Positions 44,038-52,394 of a DNA stretch of 64,000 bases are shown here, piece by piece. Both the position numbers and the translations under genes were made by a program. Within the stretch, counting starts at the first letter, position 1, and each line of letters starts with the position of its first letter. This DNA comes from CAMYLR01 sp039588915 (GTDB lineage: Bacteria; Gemmatimonadota; Gemmatimonadetes; JACCXV01; JAHWKZ01): the NCBI GenBank assembly GCA_039588915.1, contig JBDGYV010000001.1, forward strand, positions 1 through 64,000, written 5' to 3'. The notes beneath the pieces are model-generated. The model saw nothing but the letters and a program-made list of their open reading frames with translations. It was not told the DNA's origin and did not search any database.

Positions 44038-44946
44038 ATGTTTTCTGTACGAACCACCTCGCGGCTGGTCTGGGTCTTGCTCGCTGCGGTCACTCTCGTG
44101 TTGACCACTCGGGTCGATGACCTCGTTGCTCAGGGACAGGGTCCTCCGTCTAACGCCCTGACGTTGTTTCATTTGGCCGAAGAGGCGCGATACCACGGTG
44201 ATGCGAGCACGGCTGAGGTGTGGCTACGGCACGCGGTAGAGCTCGATCCGGACGCTACTACTCTACGGCTCGAGTGGGCTTCCGTTTTGTTGCAGCTCGG
44301 GCGAACTGAAACCGCCGCCGAAGCGCTCTCTGAGCTCTTGGATACGATCCACGAGTTGGAGCTCGATCAGCCGGAACGGGCTGCGTCGTATCATCGGCTC
44401 CAGGCGATCGTTGCGTCACAGCGTGGCGATCACGACGCCGCTATCGAGTTGTATGAGCGAGCGGCTCGGTTCGCGCCTCGGGATATTCGGCTCCGATTCC
44501 AGCTGATCGGGCTTCATCGGGCGCGGGGCTCGATTGAGGGAACGCTGACTCACCTAAAGACGGCAGCCGATTTACGACCCCAGTCGGTTGAGTTGCGGGT
44601 CGAGATCGGCCGCTTGACGCTCGCTCTCGAACAGTGGTCGGAGGCAGAAGGCCACTTTCGGACGGTGGTCGCCATGGACGCGGTCAACACTGGTGCTTGG
44701 CAAGGCCTTGGGCAGGCGCTGGTTGCCCAGGGTCGTTTGGCGGCCGGGGAGGAGGCTCTTTTGACCGGCATCGCAGAGATCCCCGAGTCGGCTCCGCTCC
44801 ATGAGCAGCTGGGCGACGTCCTTTACGAACAGGATCGTCTCGAGGCAGCACTCGCAGCGTATCGCAAGGCAGCCCAGCTCACTCCCGCCGGCTCCAGTGA
44901 TCTGCAAGCCAAGATCGACCGCGCAGAGGCGGCGCTAATCGAGTGA
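44038..44946 (+). CDS. Exported TPR-repeat protein
   Basis: 302-aa protein with an N-terminal signal peptide or anchor (LVWVLLAAVTLVLTTRV, residues ~9-25) followed by about seven tetratricopeptide repeats, for example LTLFHLAEEARYHGDASTA, AAIELYERAARFAPRD, GQALVAQGRLAAGEEALL and LAAYRKAAQLTPAG. ATG 44038 is chosen because it places the hydrophobic segment at the N-terminus. It overlaps the following LolB-like gene by four bases, so it belongs with the envelope lipoprotein genes that follow. Confidence 0.8.
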   Translation: MFSVRTTSRLVWVLLAAVTLVLTTRVDDLVAQGQGPPSNALTLFHLAEEARYHGDASTAEVWLRHAVELDPDATTLRLEWASVLLQLGRTETAAEALSELLDTIHELELDQPERAASYHRLQAIVASQRGDHDAAIELYERAARFAPRDIRLRFQLIGLHRARGSIEGTLTHLKTAADLRPQSVELRVEIGRLTLALEQWSEAEGHFRTVVAMDAVNTGAWQGLGQALVAQGRLAAGEEALLTGIAEIPESAPLHEQLGDVLYEQDRLEAALAAYRKAAQLTPAGSSDLQAKIDRAEAALIE

Positions 44947-45668
44947 TCCGAATCCGGGCGTCGCTTGCGACGGTGCTGTTTGCCGCGTGCACTACAACGC
45001 TCCAGACAGAGGCTCGCCGTGCTGCCGAGACGGGAATCGACCCAGCTCCGCTGGTGGCCGAGCTGCAAGCTCGCTACGCGGAGATCGAGGCCACCAAGCG
45101 GATCTTCTCGGTCACACTGATCGAGGGGCGGCGGCGCTTCGCAGGTGATGGTGCGATCGAGTATCGCGCCGACCCCAAGACTTTAACCGCGGATGTCTTC
45201 GGTCCACATGACACCCCGATATTGCACGTGCGGTTGGTGGGAGAGATGTTGACCGTGCGTTTGCCCCAGGAAGGCGAGATCCTGACTGGGCGGCTGGGTG
45301 ACCCAAAGTTCGCCGTTCTGACCGGGGAACGCGCGTTGGCGTCACCCGAGGTGCTGGGAGCGTTGTTGGGGGCGTACGACATAGCTCGCCTGACCGAGGA
45401 CGCAGAATGGACCGCAGCGTTCGCAAATGGTGAGCGTCGCACCCTCTATATTTCCCGTGCGGGCACCATCCATGCGCTGACCCTTGCGGGGAACTCATCG
45501 TGGCTAGTCGAGTATCGTCAGGAACGAGCGGGCCGATTGATCTATCGTGTCCGATTTAGCGATTTTCAGCCAGTGGATGCGCGTCACACACCCAGAAAAG
45601 TCGTTCTGCGCGACTACGTCAAGGAGCGCCAGCTTGTATTCGATGTTCGCAAAGAAGATAGACCTTAG
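44943..45668 (+). CDS. LolB/DUF4292-like outer-membrane lipoprotein
   Basis: 241-aa lipoprotein: short signal peptide with lipobox LFAAC (Cys about residue 16). The mature part resembles the LolA/LolB beta-cup fold used in lipoprotein transfer (FSVTLIEGRRRFAGDGAIEYR, PKTLTADVFGPHDTPILHV, YRVRFSDFQPVD). It may act as the outer-membrane acceptor for LolA (34.1 kb), but resemblance is general and DUF4292 proteins are uncharacterised. GTG start overlaps the TPR gene; its last 26 bases overlap the lptE start. Confidence 0.65.
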   Translation: MIRIRASLATVLFAACTTTLQTEARRAAETGIDPAPLVAELQARYAEIEATKRIFSVTLIEGRRRFAGDGAIEYRADPKTLTADVFGPHDTPILHVRLVGEMLTVRLPQEGEILTGRLGDPKFAVLTGERALASPEVLGALLGAYDIARLTEDAEWTAAFANGERRTLYISRAGTIHALTLAGNSSWLVEYRQERAGRLIYRVRFSDFQPVDARHTPRKVVLRDYVKERQLVFDVRKEDRP

Positions 45669-46179
45669 ATCCGTCACGAAGGCGGATTGCTACCGTTGGC
45701 TTGCGTTGGGACTTTTCGTGACAGGCTGCGGGTACTCGTTTCGATCCCCGGTGCCGTCGCATTTGAATACAGTTTACGTGGCGACATTCGACAACGAGAC
45801 ACGTGAGTTTCAGCTTACTCAGCAACTGACCGAACGAATCATAAACGAGTTCCTCGGCGAGTCGCGACTAGAGCTAGTGAGCGATGAAGACGAAGCGGAT
45901 CTGGTCATCCAGGGCGCGATTCTCGACTACGAGGAAGAAGCGCTCTCCTACGATCCCGGGGAGACGGTGAACCCGGACGTGTTCACGCGCCGCGTGGTAC
46001 TTAGGATCGATATCGAGCTTCTGGACGAAGTCCGGGAGCAGACGCTGTGGCAGAATCGGGCGTTGACCGAATGGGGCGAATTCAACGAGGACGAAGGTGA
46101 AGACCGGGAGACCGGTATCGAGCGAGCGATTGAAAAGATCGCCGAGGAGGTTCTTCGCCACGTGGCCGAGGAGTTCTGA
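45643..46179 (+). CDS. lptE: LptE-like LPS assembly lipoprotein
   Basis: 178-aa lipoprotein. Hydrophobic signal YRWLALGLFVTGC followed directly by GYSFRSP, the diagnostic start of mature LptE, the plug of the LptD channel that inserts lipopolysaccharide in the outer membrane. VYVATFDNETREFQL and LTERIINEFL also match. ATG 45643, inside the end of the previous gene, gives a 21-residue cytoplasmic start before the hydrophobic part; AAGGAG lies ~15 bases upstream. C-terminal tail is acidic and amphipathic. LptD is not in the window. Confidence 0.82.
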   Translation: MFAKKIDLRSVTKADCYRWLALGLFVTGCGYSFRSPVPSHLNTVYVATFDNETREFQLTQQLTERIINEFLGESRLELVSDEDEADLVIQGAILDYEEEALSYDPGETVNPDVFTRRVVLRIDIELLDEVREQTLWQNRALTEWGEFNEDEGEDRETGIERAIEKIAEEVLRHVAEEF

Positions 46180-46517
46180 TGGGATCGCTCCTGAGGTTGG
46201 TACTGCTCGCAGCTGGACTCTACATTGGTTATCTACTCGCGACGCCTCATATCCGGGCATGGCGCTTCAAAGACGCCATGACCCAATCGGTACGTTTTGC
46301 GGACGTGAGCACGACCGAAGCGATGCGGCAGGCACTTCTGGAGTCGGCCGATGAACTCGACGTTCCGCTATCACCACACCGGCTTCGGGTGCGCGGCCAG
46401 CGAGACGGGACAGTGAACATCTCCGCGGCCTGGGAAGAGATCGTCCGCGTGCCCGCGTGGCGGTTCGGCGAGTGGGTCGACACGCTGCGCTTCGGCTACG
46501 AGGTTAGAGGACCGTAA
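46179..46517 (+). CDS. Small membrane-anchored protein, DUF4845-like
   Basis: 112-aa protein with one N-terminal membrane helix (LLRLVLLAAGLYIGYLLA, residues ~4-21) and a ~90-residue soluble domain (FADVSTTEAMRQALLESADELDVPL, VNISAAWEEIVRVPAW). It vaguely resembles DUF4845 proteins of unknown role. ATG overlaps the lptE stop by one base, so it is in the same transcript and probably has an envelope role. Confidence 0.65.
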   Translation: MGSLLRLVLLAAGLYIGYLLATPHIRAWRFKDAMTQSVRFADVSTTEAMRQALLESADELDVPLSPHRLRVRGQRDGTVNISAAWEEIVRVPAWRFGEWVDTLRFGYEVRGP

Positions 46518-46520
46518 CGG

Positions 46521-47039
46521 ATGAGCCCGCTACTGCAAAAGAAAGTCTTGGTTCTCAACCAGAACTACGAACCGTTGTCCGTGTGCCGGGCACAGCGTGC
46601 GGTAGTGATGGTCGTTTTAGGTAAGGCCGAGATCGTCGAGCGCTACGACTCCGAGGTGCATTCGGTATCGTGTGTCGTACCGTTGCCGTCTGTTGTCCGT
46701 TTGTCGGTCTACATTCATGCGCCCCAAAAGCGGGTTGCGTTGACTCGTCGTAACGTGCTGCGACGGGACAGCTACCGATGCCAGTACTGCGGCACGCGTC
46801 GAGGACCGATGACGACGGATCACGTCGTTCCCCGTTCCGCGCGTGGTCGGGACACTTGGACAAACTTGGTTTGCGCGTGCGTTCGCTGTAACAATAGGAA
46901 GGGAAACCGTACACCCGAACAAGCAGGCCTATCCCTAGCGCGACCGCCCCGACGTCCGCACCCGTTCACTCACATCACGTACTTCGCATCAGTCCCAGAC
47001 CAGCGGTGGCGACCTTACCTACTCGTCGGCCGATTCTAG
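46521..47039 (+). CDS. HNH endonuclease-type protein
   Basis: 172-aa protein of the HNH family. Two zinc-binding pairs flank the nuclease motif: CQYCG, then TTDHVVPRSARGRDTW (first His), then CACVRCNNRKGNR (Asn and terminal part). N-terminal ~70 residues (VLVLNQNYEPLSVCRAQRA) are the conserved extension typical of a chromosomal, widespread subfamily not linked to phage or restriction. Nothing else phage-like lies nearby. Biological role unknown. Confidence 0.8.
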   Translation: MSPLLQKKVLVLNQNYEPLSVCRAQRAVVMVVLGKAEIVERYDSEVHSVSCVVPLPSVVRLSVYIHAPQKRVALTRRNVLRRDSYRCQYCGTRRGPMTTDHVVPRSARGRDTWTNLVCACVRCNNRKGNRTPEQAGLSLARPPRRPHPFTHITYFASVPDQRWRPYLLVGRF

Positions 47040-47080
47040 GATCCGCCTGACCGCCTGGTTCCGCCAACGTACGGAGTAAC

Positions 47081-48349
47081 ATGGAAGAGGTCGCTCACTT
47101 CGTCGAAGTCGGACACTTCTTTTTCATCTTCATAGTCGTGTTGCTTTCGGCGAAGCTGATGGGAGAGCTGTTCGAGCGCATTGGTCAACCGGCGGTACTG
47201 GGAGAGCTGGTTGCGGGAGTGATTGTCGGCGCTTCGGTGCTGGGGCTGGTCCCGGTCGACCCAGCCGATCCGTACGGGGCGATGGTTCACGTCTTGGCGG
47301 AGATCGGAGTGGCGATCCTGCTGTTCGAGATCGGTCTCGAGACCGACCTGAGAGAGATGTTCCATGTTGGATCGTCGGCATTGACGGTCGCCGTGGTTGG
47401 CATCGTGCTCCCATTCCTGTTCGGGTACTTGTTCTGGCACTACTACGAGGGTGGAGCGAGTCTAACGGCGATTTTCATTGGCGCTACGCTGACCGCGACA
47501 TCGGTTGGGATCACCGCACGCGTGCTGACTGATCTTGATAAGATCAACAGCGCCGAGGCGCGGATCATCATCGGTGCGGCGGTTATCGACGACATTCTCG
47601 GATTGTTGATTCTAGCGGTTGTCGAGGGCCTCGCTTCGACCGGCACGATCTCGGTTGTCGGTGTTGTCAAGTTATTCTCGCTGGCGGTGGGATTCTTGGC
47701 GGTGGCGATGGCGATCGGGCTCTACACGGCACGGTGGATTTTCGAGCTCGTAAACCGGATGCGTGTGCGCGGGGTGCTGGTCACCTTCGCGCTTGTCTTT
47801 GCGCTGATGCTGGCTTTTTTCGCTGATCGCGTAGGGTTGGCTCCGATCGTGGGCGCCTTTGCAGCCGGCCTCATTCTGTCGAGGACCAATCAGTTCGACA
47901 CAATCGTCGAACAGATCAAGCCGGTCGCTGATGTCTTTACGCCGATCTTTTTCGTTTCGATTGGTGCCGCGGTAGATGTGTCGATTCTTGACCCGAGAGT
48001 TCCCGAAAATCACGAGATCCTTTTGGTTGGAGCTGGGTTGTTTGTTATCGCCGTGATCGGCAAGGTGGCGGCCGGCTACAGCGTGATGCGAAGGGAGATC
48101 AACAAACTCGTGATCGGCGCGGGAATGGTCCCGCGCGGAGAAGTGGGGTTGATCTTCGCCCAGCTTGGACTTCTGGGGGGCATTCTCACGCAGGATGTTT
48201 TCTCAGCGGTGTTGATCATGGTCATGGCCACGACGCTGGTCACGCCACCGGTCCTCAAGTTGCTCTTCGAGCGTCAATCAGCTGAGACCGAGCCGTCGGA
48301 CGAGCACGACCGGCCGCCGGTCCACCCGGGAATGGGTGGCCTCCCCTAA
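47081..48349 (+). CDS. Cation:proton antiporter, CPA2 family
   Basis: 422-aa inner-membrane transporter with about 12 helices and no C-terminal nucleotide-binding (RCK/TrkA) domain. Conserved motifs: GQPAVLGELVAGVIVG, the double-acidic ion site in GAAVIDDILGLLIL, LAPIVGAFAAGLIL and GMVPRGEVGLIFA. Expected to exchange Na+ or K+ for H+. Its end overlaps the glycosyltransferase gene by 14 bases. Confidence 0.88.
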   Translation: MEEVAHFVEVGHFFFIFIVVLLSAKLMGELFERIGQPAVLGELVAGVIVGASVLGLVPVDPADPYGAMVHVLAEIGVAILLFEIGLETDLREMFHVGSSALTVAVVGIVLPFLFGYLFWHYYEGGASLTAIFIGATLTATSVGITARVLTDLDKINSAEARIIIGAAVIDDILGLLILAVVEGLASTGTISVVGVVKLFSLAVGFLAVAMAIGLYTARWIFELVNRMRVRGVLVTFALVFALMLAFFADRVGLAPIVGAFAAGLILSRTNQFDTIVEQIKPVADVFTPIFFVSIGAAVDVSILDPRVPENHEILLVGAGLFVIAVIGKVAAGYSVMRREINKLVIGAGMVPRGEVGLIFAQLGLLGGILTQDVFSAVLIMVMATTLVTPPVLKLLFERQSAETEPSDEHDRPPVHPGMGGLP

Positions 48350-49085
48350 CGATCCGGATCGACCGCTTCTATCCGTCGTCGTTCCCGCCTACAACGAGCG
48401 CCCGACGATTGCCGAGCAGCTCAGGCGAGTTGCGGTGACGCCGTTCGAGAAAGAAATCGTGGTTGTCGATGACGGGTCGAACGATGGCACGCGCGAGTAC
48501 TTGTCGGCAGTCGCCAGTGGAGAGGAGCGAATTCTGGATGGTAACGGACGCGCAGTTCCGACCAGGGTCATTTTCCAGACGAGCAATCAGGGTAAGGGGG
48601 CTGCGCTGCGCCGAGCTTTTGCCGAAGTGGACGGTGACATCGTTCTGGTTCAGGATGCCGATCTGGAGTACGACCCGCGCGATTACAAAGCGCTGGTCAG
48701 TCCAATTCTCGACGGAGTGGCGGACGTCGTATACGGCTCGCGGTTCCTAGGCGGACCCCAACGCGTGCACTTGTTCTGGCACTCTTTGGGCAATCGCGCG
48801 CTGACGCTGCTCTCCAATGCGCTCAACAATCTGAACCTGACTGACATGGAGACTGGTTTCAAAGTGTTTCGTCGAGAGGTCATTGAAGCGATCGGTCCAA
48901 CTCTCAGGTCGAACCGTTTCGGTATCGAGCCGGAGATCACGGCTAAGGTCGCCCGCCGCGGCTATCGGGTGTACGAAACGCCTATAGCGTATCACGGACG
49001 TGATTATTGCGGCGGCAAGAAAATCACTTGGCGCGACGGTGTAGCGGCGGTGTACCACGTGGTGCGGTTCCGATTGGCGGATTGA
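48336..49085 (+). CDS. Family 2 glycosyltransferase (dolichyl-phosphate-mannose-synthase-like)
   Basis: 249-aa cytoplasmic GT-A enzyme. LSVVVPAYNERPTI at the start, VVDDGSNDGTREYL for UDP or GDP binding, and the metal-binding VQDADLEYDPRDY (DxD). FKVFRREV and NRFGIEPEITAKVARRG are typical of polyprenyl-phosphate mannose or glucose transferases. No C-terminal membrane helix. GTG start overlaps the antiporter gene; stop overlaps pgeF (TGATG). Confidence 0.88.
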   Translation: MASPNDPDRPLLSVVVPAYNERPTIAEQLRRVAVTPFEKEIVVVDDGSNDGTREYLSAVASGEERILDGNGRAVPTRVIFQTSNQGKGAALRRAFAEVDGDIVLVQDADLEYDPRDYKALVSPILDGVADVVYGSRFLGGPQRVHLFWHSLGNRALTLLSNALNNLNLTDMETGFKVFRREVIEAIGPTLRSNRFGIEPEITAKVARRGYRVYETPIAYHGRDYCGGKKITWRDGVAAVYHVVRFRLAD

Positions 49086-49873
49086 TGATCAGGGAGAAGT
49101 TCAGCGGAGAGTCCGGCGCGCCAATAGAAGCTCAGTTTGCCCGACCGTTGCCACGGCTCGAGCTTCGCTGGCGCGGACGCCCGCTGATCGCTGGCATAAC
49201 GACGCGCGAGCTGAACTTTCGATCTGGGGTTGCTGGTGCGCGGTCGGCGCAAAACGCGCTCGAAGCGTGGGCTGGGCCACACTTCCGCTCGGTTGTGAAA
49301 GCTTCGCAAGTCCACGGGACCGAGCTGTTTCGCGCCGACACAGTCGCGCCAGGCATGATTCGGATCGAGGCTCGGGACGGTTTTCTGGTCGCTACGGCGG
49401 GCGTACTGCTCACCGTCGGCGTTGCCGACTGTGTCCCCGCGCTCGTCTATGCGCCATCGGTTGGCGCGATCGCGCTCGTTCACGCCGGTTGGCGTGGGGT
49501 AGCGGGTGGGATCGTAGCCGCGGCGGTGGCCGAGCTGAGCGCCGAGTATGGGGCTCGTCCAAATGAGTGCGTGGCGTACTGGGGGCCCGCGATCGGTCCG
49601 TGCTGCTACCCGGTTGGTGAGGAGGTGGTGGAATCGATTCGGGCCACGGGAGCGGGGCCCGATACGGAGGGTTGGACCACGGGGGGCCGGAACGAGCGCC
49701 GGGTCGACCTGCGCGGCGCCCTAACCCGTCAAGCGGTATCCGCCGGGCTACTCCGGGCGTCGGTCGTTTCGTCCCCTGAGTGTACGTGTTGTGATCGAGA
49801 GCGCTTCCACAGTTATCGGCGGGATGGTGAAGATAGCGGGAGGATGGTCTTTTTTGCGGGTTTCCCGGGCTGA
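49085..49873 (+). CDS. pgeF: Peptidoglycan-editing factor PgeF (YfiH/laccase-domain family)
   Basis: 262-aa protein of the polyphenol-oxidase-like family; E. coli PgeF cleaves L-Ser wrongly built into peptidoglycan precursors, and mammalian relatives act on purine nucleosides. Metal/active-site residues are seen in KASQVHGTELF, GVADCVPALV and LVHAGWRGVAGG, and the C-terminal CTCCDRERFHSYRRDG is complete. ATG 49085 overlaps the glycosyltransferase stop; 26 upstream codons in the same frame lie inside that gene. Confidence 0.88.
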   Translation: MIREKFSGESGAPIEAQFARPLPRLELRWRGRPLIAGITTRELNFRSGVAGARSAQNALEAWAGPHFRSVVKASQVHGTELFRADTVAPGMIRIEARDGFLVATAGVLLTVGVADCVPALVYAPSVGAIALVHAGWRGVAGGIVAAAVAELSAEYGARPNECVAYWGPAIGPCCYPVGEEVVESIRATGAGPDTEGWTTGGRNERRVDLRGALTRQAVSAGLLRASVVSSPECTCCDRERFHSYRRDGEDSGRMVFFAGFPG

Positions 49874-49896
49874 CATGGGGCCGCTCACCTCTTGCC

Positions 49897-49926
49897 TTGA
49901 CGCCCGTTTCGCGTAAATTTGGTAAT
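49897..49926 (+). promoter_or_regulatory. Putative promoter TTGACG-N18-GGTAAT before rimP-nusA
   Basis: A strong -35 box TTGACG (49897-49902) with a -10-like GGTAAT (49921-49926, four of six) at 18-base spacing. The AT-rich TAAATTT in the spacer could offer another -10. The expected start, about 49933, falls inside the hairpin listed next, so transcripts from this promoter would lack the full terminator stem. Confidence 0.5.
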
Positions 49927-49927
49927 G

Positions 49928-49954
49928 AAGTGGGGCGGTGTCCCCACTTTTTTT
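49928..49954 (+). terminator. Intrinsic terminator between pgeF and rimP
   Basis: Eight-base-pair stem AAGTGGGG / CCCCACTT with a six-base loop (CGGTGT), running into seven T residues (49948-49954): a textbook rho-independent terminator. It ends the upstream antiporter/pgeF transcript, and because it overlaps the start region of the rimP promoter it insulates the nusA operon. Confidence 0.8.
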
Positions 49955-49991
49955 GCTTCCGCGTCAGCAACCCGAGAGCAGAGGCTGATCG

Positions 49992-50501
49992 ATGTCCGAT
50001 GTCGACCGCATGAGGGTTGTGGTCGAGCCGGTCGTGGAACGGGCCGGAGCCGAGCTCGTGAACCTGGAGATCGGCGGGCGTCAGGGGCGACCCGTGGTGC
50101 GGGTCTACGTCGACACAGAAGCTGGCGTGACGCTGGATGAGTGTGCTCGGTTGTCCAGGTTGATCGAGCCGGAGCTCGAATCGTCGGGGATCGTTCCGGA
50201 GAGATATGTACTCGAGGTTTCAAGCCCTGGGATCGAGCGGCCACTCGCCCGGCGGCGCGACTTCGAGCGCTTTGCTGGACGCGAGATAGCGATCCGACTG
50301 CATACCGGTCGGGAAGGTCGCAAGCGATTTGTCGGCATTCTCGAGAGCGTGGTTGATCGGGGCGATGGCTCGTTTGGCGTAGTGCTACGCGACTCAGTTG
50401 GTGGAACCGACGATCGGTGGATCTTTGGCCACAGTGAGATAGCCAGCGCCAAGTTGCACGTTGATTGGCGGTCTGCCACCGGAGCCAAGAGCAAGAGATG
50501 A
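49992..50501 (+). CDS. rimP: Ribosome maturation factor RimP
   Basis: 169-aa factor for 30S subunit assembly, first gene of the conserved rimP-nusA-infB cluster. N-terminal VVEPVVERAGAELVNLEI, ECARLSRLIEPELE and VLEVSSPGIERPLARRRDFERF are the family signatures; the C-terminal part is an SH3-like barrel. ATG 49992 preceded by AGAGG about nine bases upstream. Confidence 0.93.
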   Translation: MSDVDRMRVVVEPVVERAGAELVNLEIGGRQGRPVVRVYVDTEAGVTLDECARLSRLIEPELESSGIVPERYVLEVSSPGIERPLARRRDFERFAGREIAIRLHTGREGRKRFVGILESVVDRGDGSFGVVLRDSVGGTDDRWIFGHSEIASAKLHVDWRSATGAKSKR

Positions 50502-50534
50502 CTCCGATAGGGGCTTGATAGGAGCAGTGAGAGT

Positions 50535-52394
50535 ATGGAAATCCTAGAAGCATTTGGTCAGCTGACCCGAGAGAAGGCGCTCGAGAAATCGGAGGTTGTC
50601 GAGCTCGTCCAGGTCGGCATGTTGGCAGCCGTTCGGCGCAAGTATGGAGCTGAGGCCGAGGCCGAAGTGCTCGTCGACCCGGTCACCGGTGAGATCCGCA
50701 TCTACATGCTAAAGGAGATCGTGGCCGACGAAGAGGCAATAGAGGATCCGTCGCGTCAGATGACGGTCGAGGAGGCTAAGCAGCTGCCATTCGTCAACGA
50801 ACCGTGGGGCGACGATGATCCGGTCCCAGGTCAGGTGGCCGAGATCCCGCTCGACTACAATACGTTTGGTCGCAACGCCATTCAGGCGGCCAAGCAGATG
50901 ATCATCCAGAAAGTGCGGGAGGAAGAGCGAAATCGTATTCGCGAGGAGTACGCTGATCGAGTGGGCGAGCTCGTCTCGGGGACTGTGCAGCAGGTGGACC
51001 GCGGTAATGCGCTGGTCTTTCTTGATCGTCGAACGGAGGCGCTCCTCCCGGGACGAGAACAGGTGCGCCGCGAGTATCTGCGACAAGGCGAAACTGTGCG
51101 CGCCTTGCTGCTGGACATTCGAGAGACCAACAAGGGTCCGCAGCTAATCTTGAGTCGTACGCATCCCGACTTCGTGTGCGCACTCTTCGCGCTTGAGGTG
51201 CCCGAGGTCTTTCAGGGTATCGTGGAGATTCGAGCCATCGCGCGTGAGCCCGGGAGTCGTTCCAAGATCGCCGTTTGGTCGCGGGACCAGCACGTTGATC
51301 CGGTGGGTGCTTGCGTGGGTCTGAAGGGCAGCCGCGTCCAGGCGGTGGTGTCGGAGCTGGGCGGCGAGCGGATCGATATCGTGCCGTGGACCGACGAATC
51401 TCGCGAGTTCATCGCCCAGGCGTTGTCACCAGCCGACGTTTACAAGATCATGCTCCATGAGCCCGAAGGCGGCGACGAAGGCGGGCTGTTCGCCGAAACA
51501 GCAGAGGCTACGGCGTTCAAGCCGCGCTCCCGTTTCCGTGGCCCGACGGCGGCACCGGCACCGTCGCAGCCGGCCAGTCCCGAAGAGACGGTGGCTGCGC
51601 TGGAAGCGTCGAAGGCATCGCTTGAGGAGGCGGCCCGGCGCGAAACGGAACGAATGACCGATGACGCTGATGCCGCACCGCAAGAGGCGATCGGCGAAAA
51701 AGCGGAGATCGAAACCGAGGCCGCTGCTGGGGCGAAGCCCGATGATAGCGCTGAAGAAACGACTCCGACGATCGCTGAAGAGAGCGCGCCGATTGACACC
51801 GAGGTACCGGAGAAACGGGCCACAGTGGTGTGCTCAGAAGATCAGCTCTCGTTGGCGATCGGCCGTTCCGGCCAGAATGTCCGGCTGGCGTCAAAGCTTA
51901 CCGGGTACCGGATCGACCTGGTCAGCAAGGCTGAGTACCTAGCCCAGGAAGAAGAGGTGTTGTTCGGTCGCAAACCGGAAGTCGAGGCTGCCACCGCAGC
52001 GACCGAGCCCGACACTGAGGCCGGTGATTTTGCCCTCAGTCAGGTTCCGGGAATCACTCCCGAGACGGTTGAAGCCATGGTTAACGCCGGCTACAAGACC
52101 TTCAATGACATCATCGATCTCGAGGTCGATGATATGGCTGCGGTTCCAGGTATGACCCAAGAGGCCGCCGAGCTGTTGACGCGAGTAATTGACGAGTTGA
52201 CGGTCGAGGTCGAAGAGGAGTGGGACGAGGAAGAGGGCGAGTACGTGCCGACCGAGCCGGGGTCGGTTGAGCCATCAACGTCGGAGACGGCAAGCGATGA
52301 TGAGCACGGCACGGACGAGGATGTTGCGACGCCGACTACCGCTGCAGAGAGCGCGGGGGCGGATGACATCGATACGGATGAGATCGACGGTTGA
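50535..52394 (+). CDS. nusA: Transcription factor NusA with a long insertion between its KH domains
   Basis: 619-aa RNA polymerase-binding elongation/termination factor. N-terminal domain (residues ~1-135), S1 domain (GELVSGTVQQVDRGNALVFL, ~144-208), KH1 (GACVGLKGSRVQAV, ~258-271) and KH2 (LAIGRSGQNVRLASKLTG, ~440-457) are recognisable. KH1 and KH2 normally abut; here ~118 acidic, Ala/Glu/Pro/Thr-rich residues (about 309-427) separate them. A helix-hairpin-helix region (VPGITPETVEAMVNAGY, ~504-520) and a very acidic tail follow. Known NusAs are 350-500 aa. GTATGG context; ATG 50535. Confidence 0.93.
   Translation: MEILEAFGQLTREKALEKSEVVELVQVGMLAAVRRKYGAEAEAEVLVDPVTGEIRIYMLKEIVADEEAIEDPSRQMTVEEAKQLPFVNEPWGDDDPVPGQVAEIPLDYNTFGRNAIQAAKQMIIQKVREEERNRIREEYADRVGELVSGTVQQVDRGNALVFLDRRTEALLPGREQVRREYLRQGETVRALLLDIRETNKGPQLILSRTHPDFVCALFALEVPEVFQGIVEIRAIAREPGSRSKIAVWSRDQHVDPVGACVGLKGSRVQAVVSELGGERIDIVPWTDESREFIAQALSPADVYKIMLHEPEGGDEGGLFAETAEATAFKPRSRFRGPTAAPAPSQPASPEETVAALEASKASLEEAARRETERMTDDADAAPQEAIGEKAEIETEAAAGAKPDDSAEETTPTIAEESAPIDTEVPEKRATVVCSEDQLSLAIGRSGQNVRLASKLTGYRIDLVSKAEYLAQEEEVLFGRKPEVEAATAATEPDTEAGDFALSQVPGITPETVEAMVNAGYKTFNDIIDLEVDDMAAVPGMTQEAAELLTRVIDELTVEVEEEWDEEEGEYVPTEPGSVEPSTSETASDDEHGTDEDVATPTTAAESAGADDIDTDEIDG

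Noticed and set aside
46521..47039. HNH protein considered as a sign of a prophage or restriction island
   Set aside because: No integrase, methylase, terminase or composition change nearby; this HNH subfamily is a common chromosomal gene.
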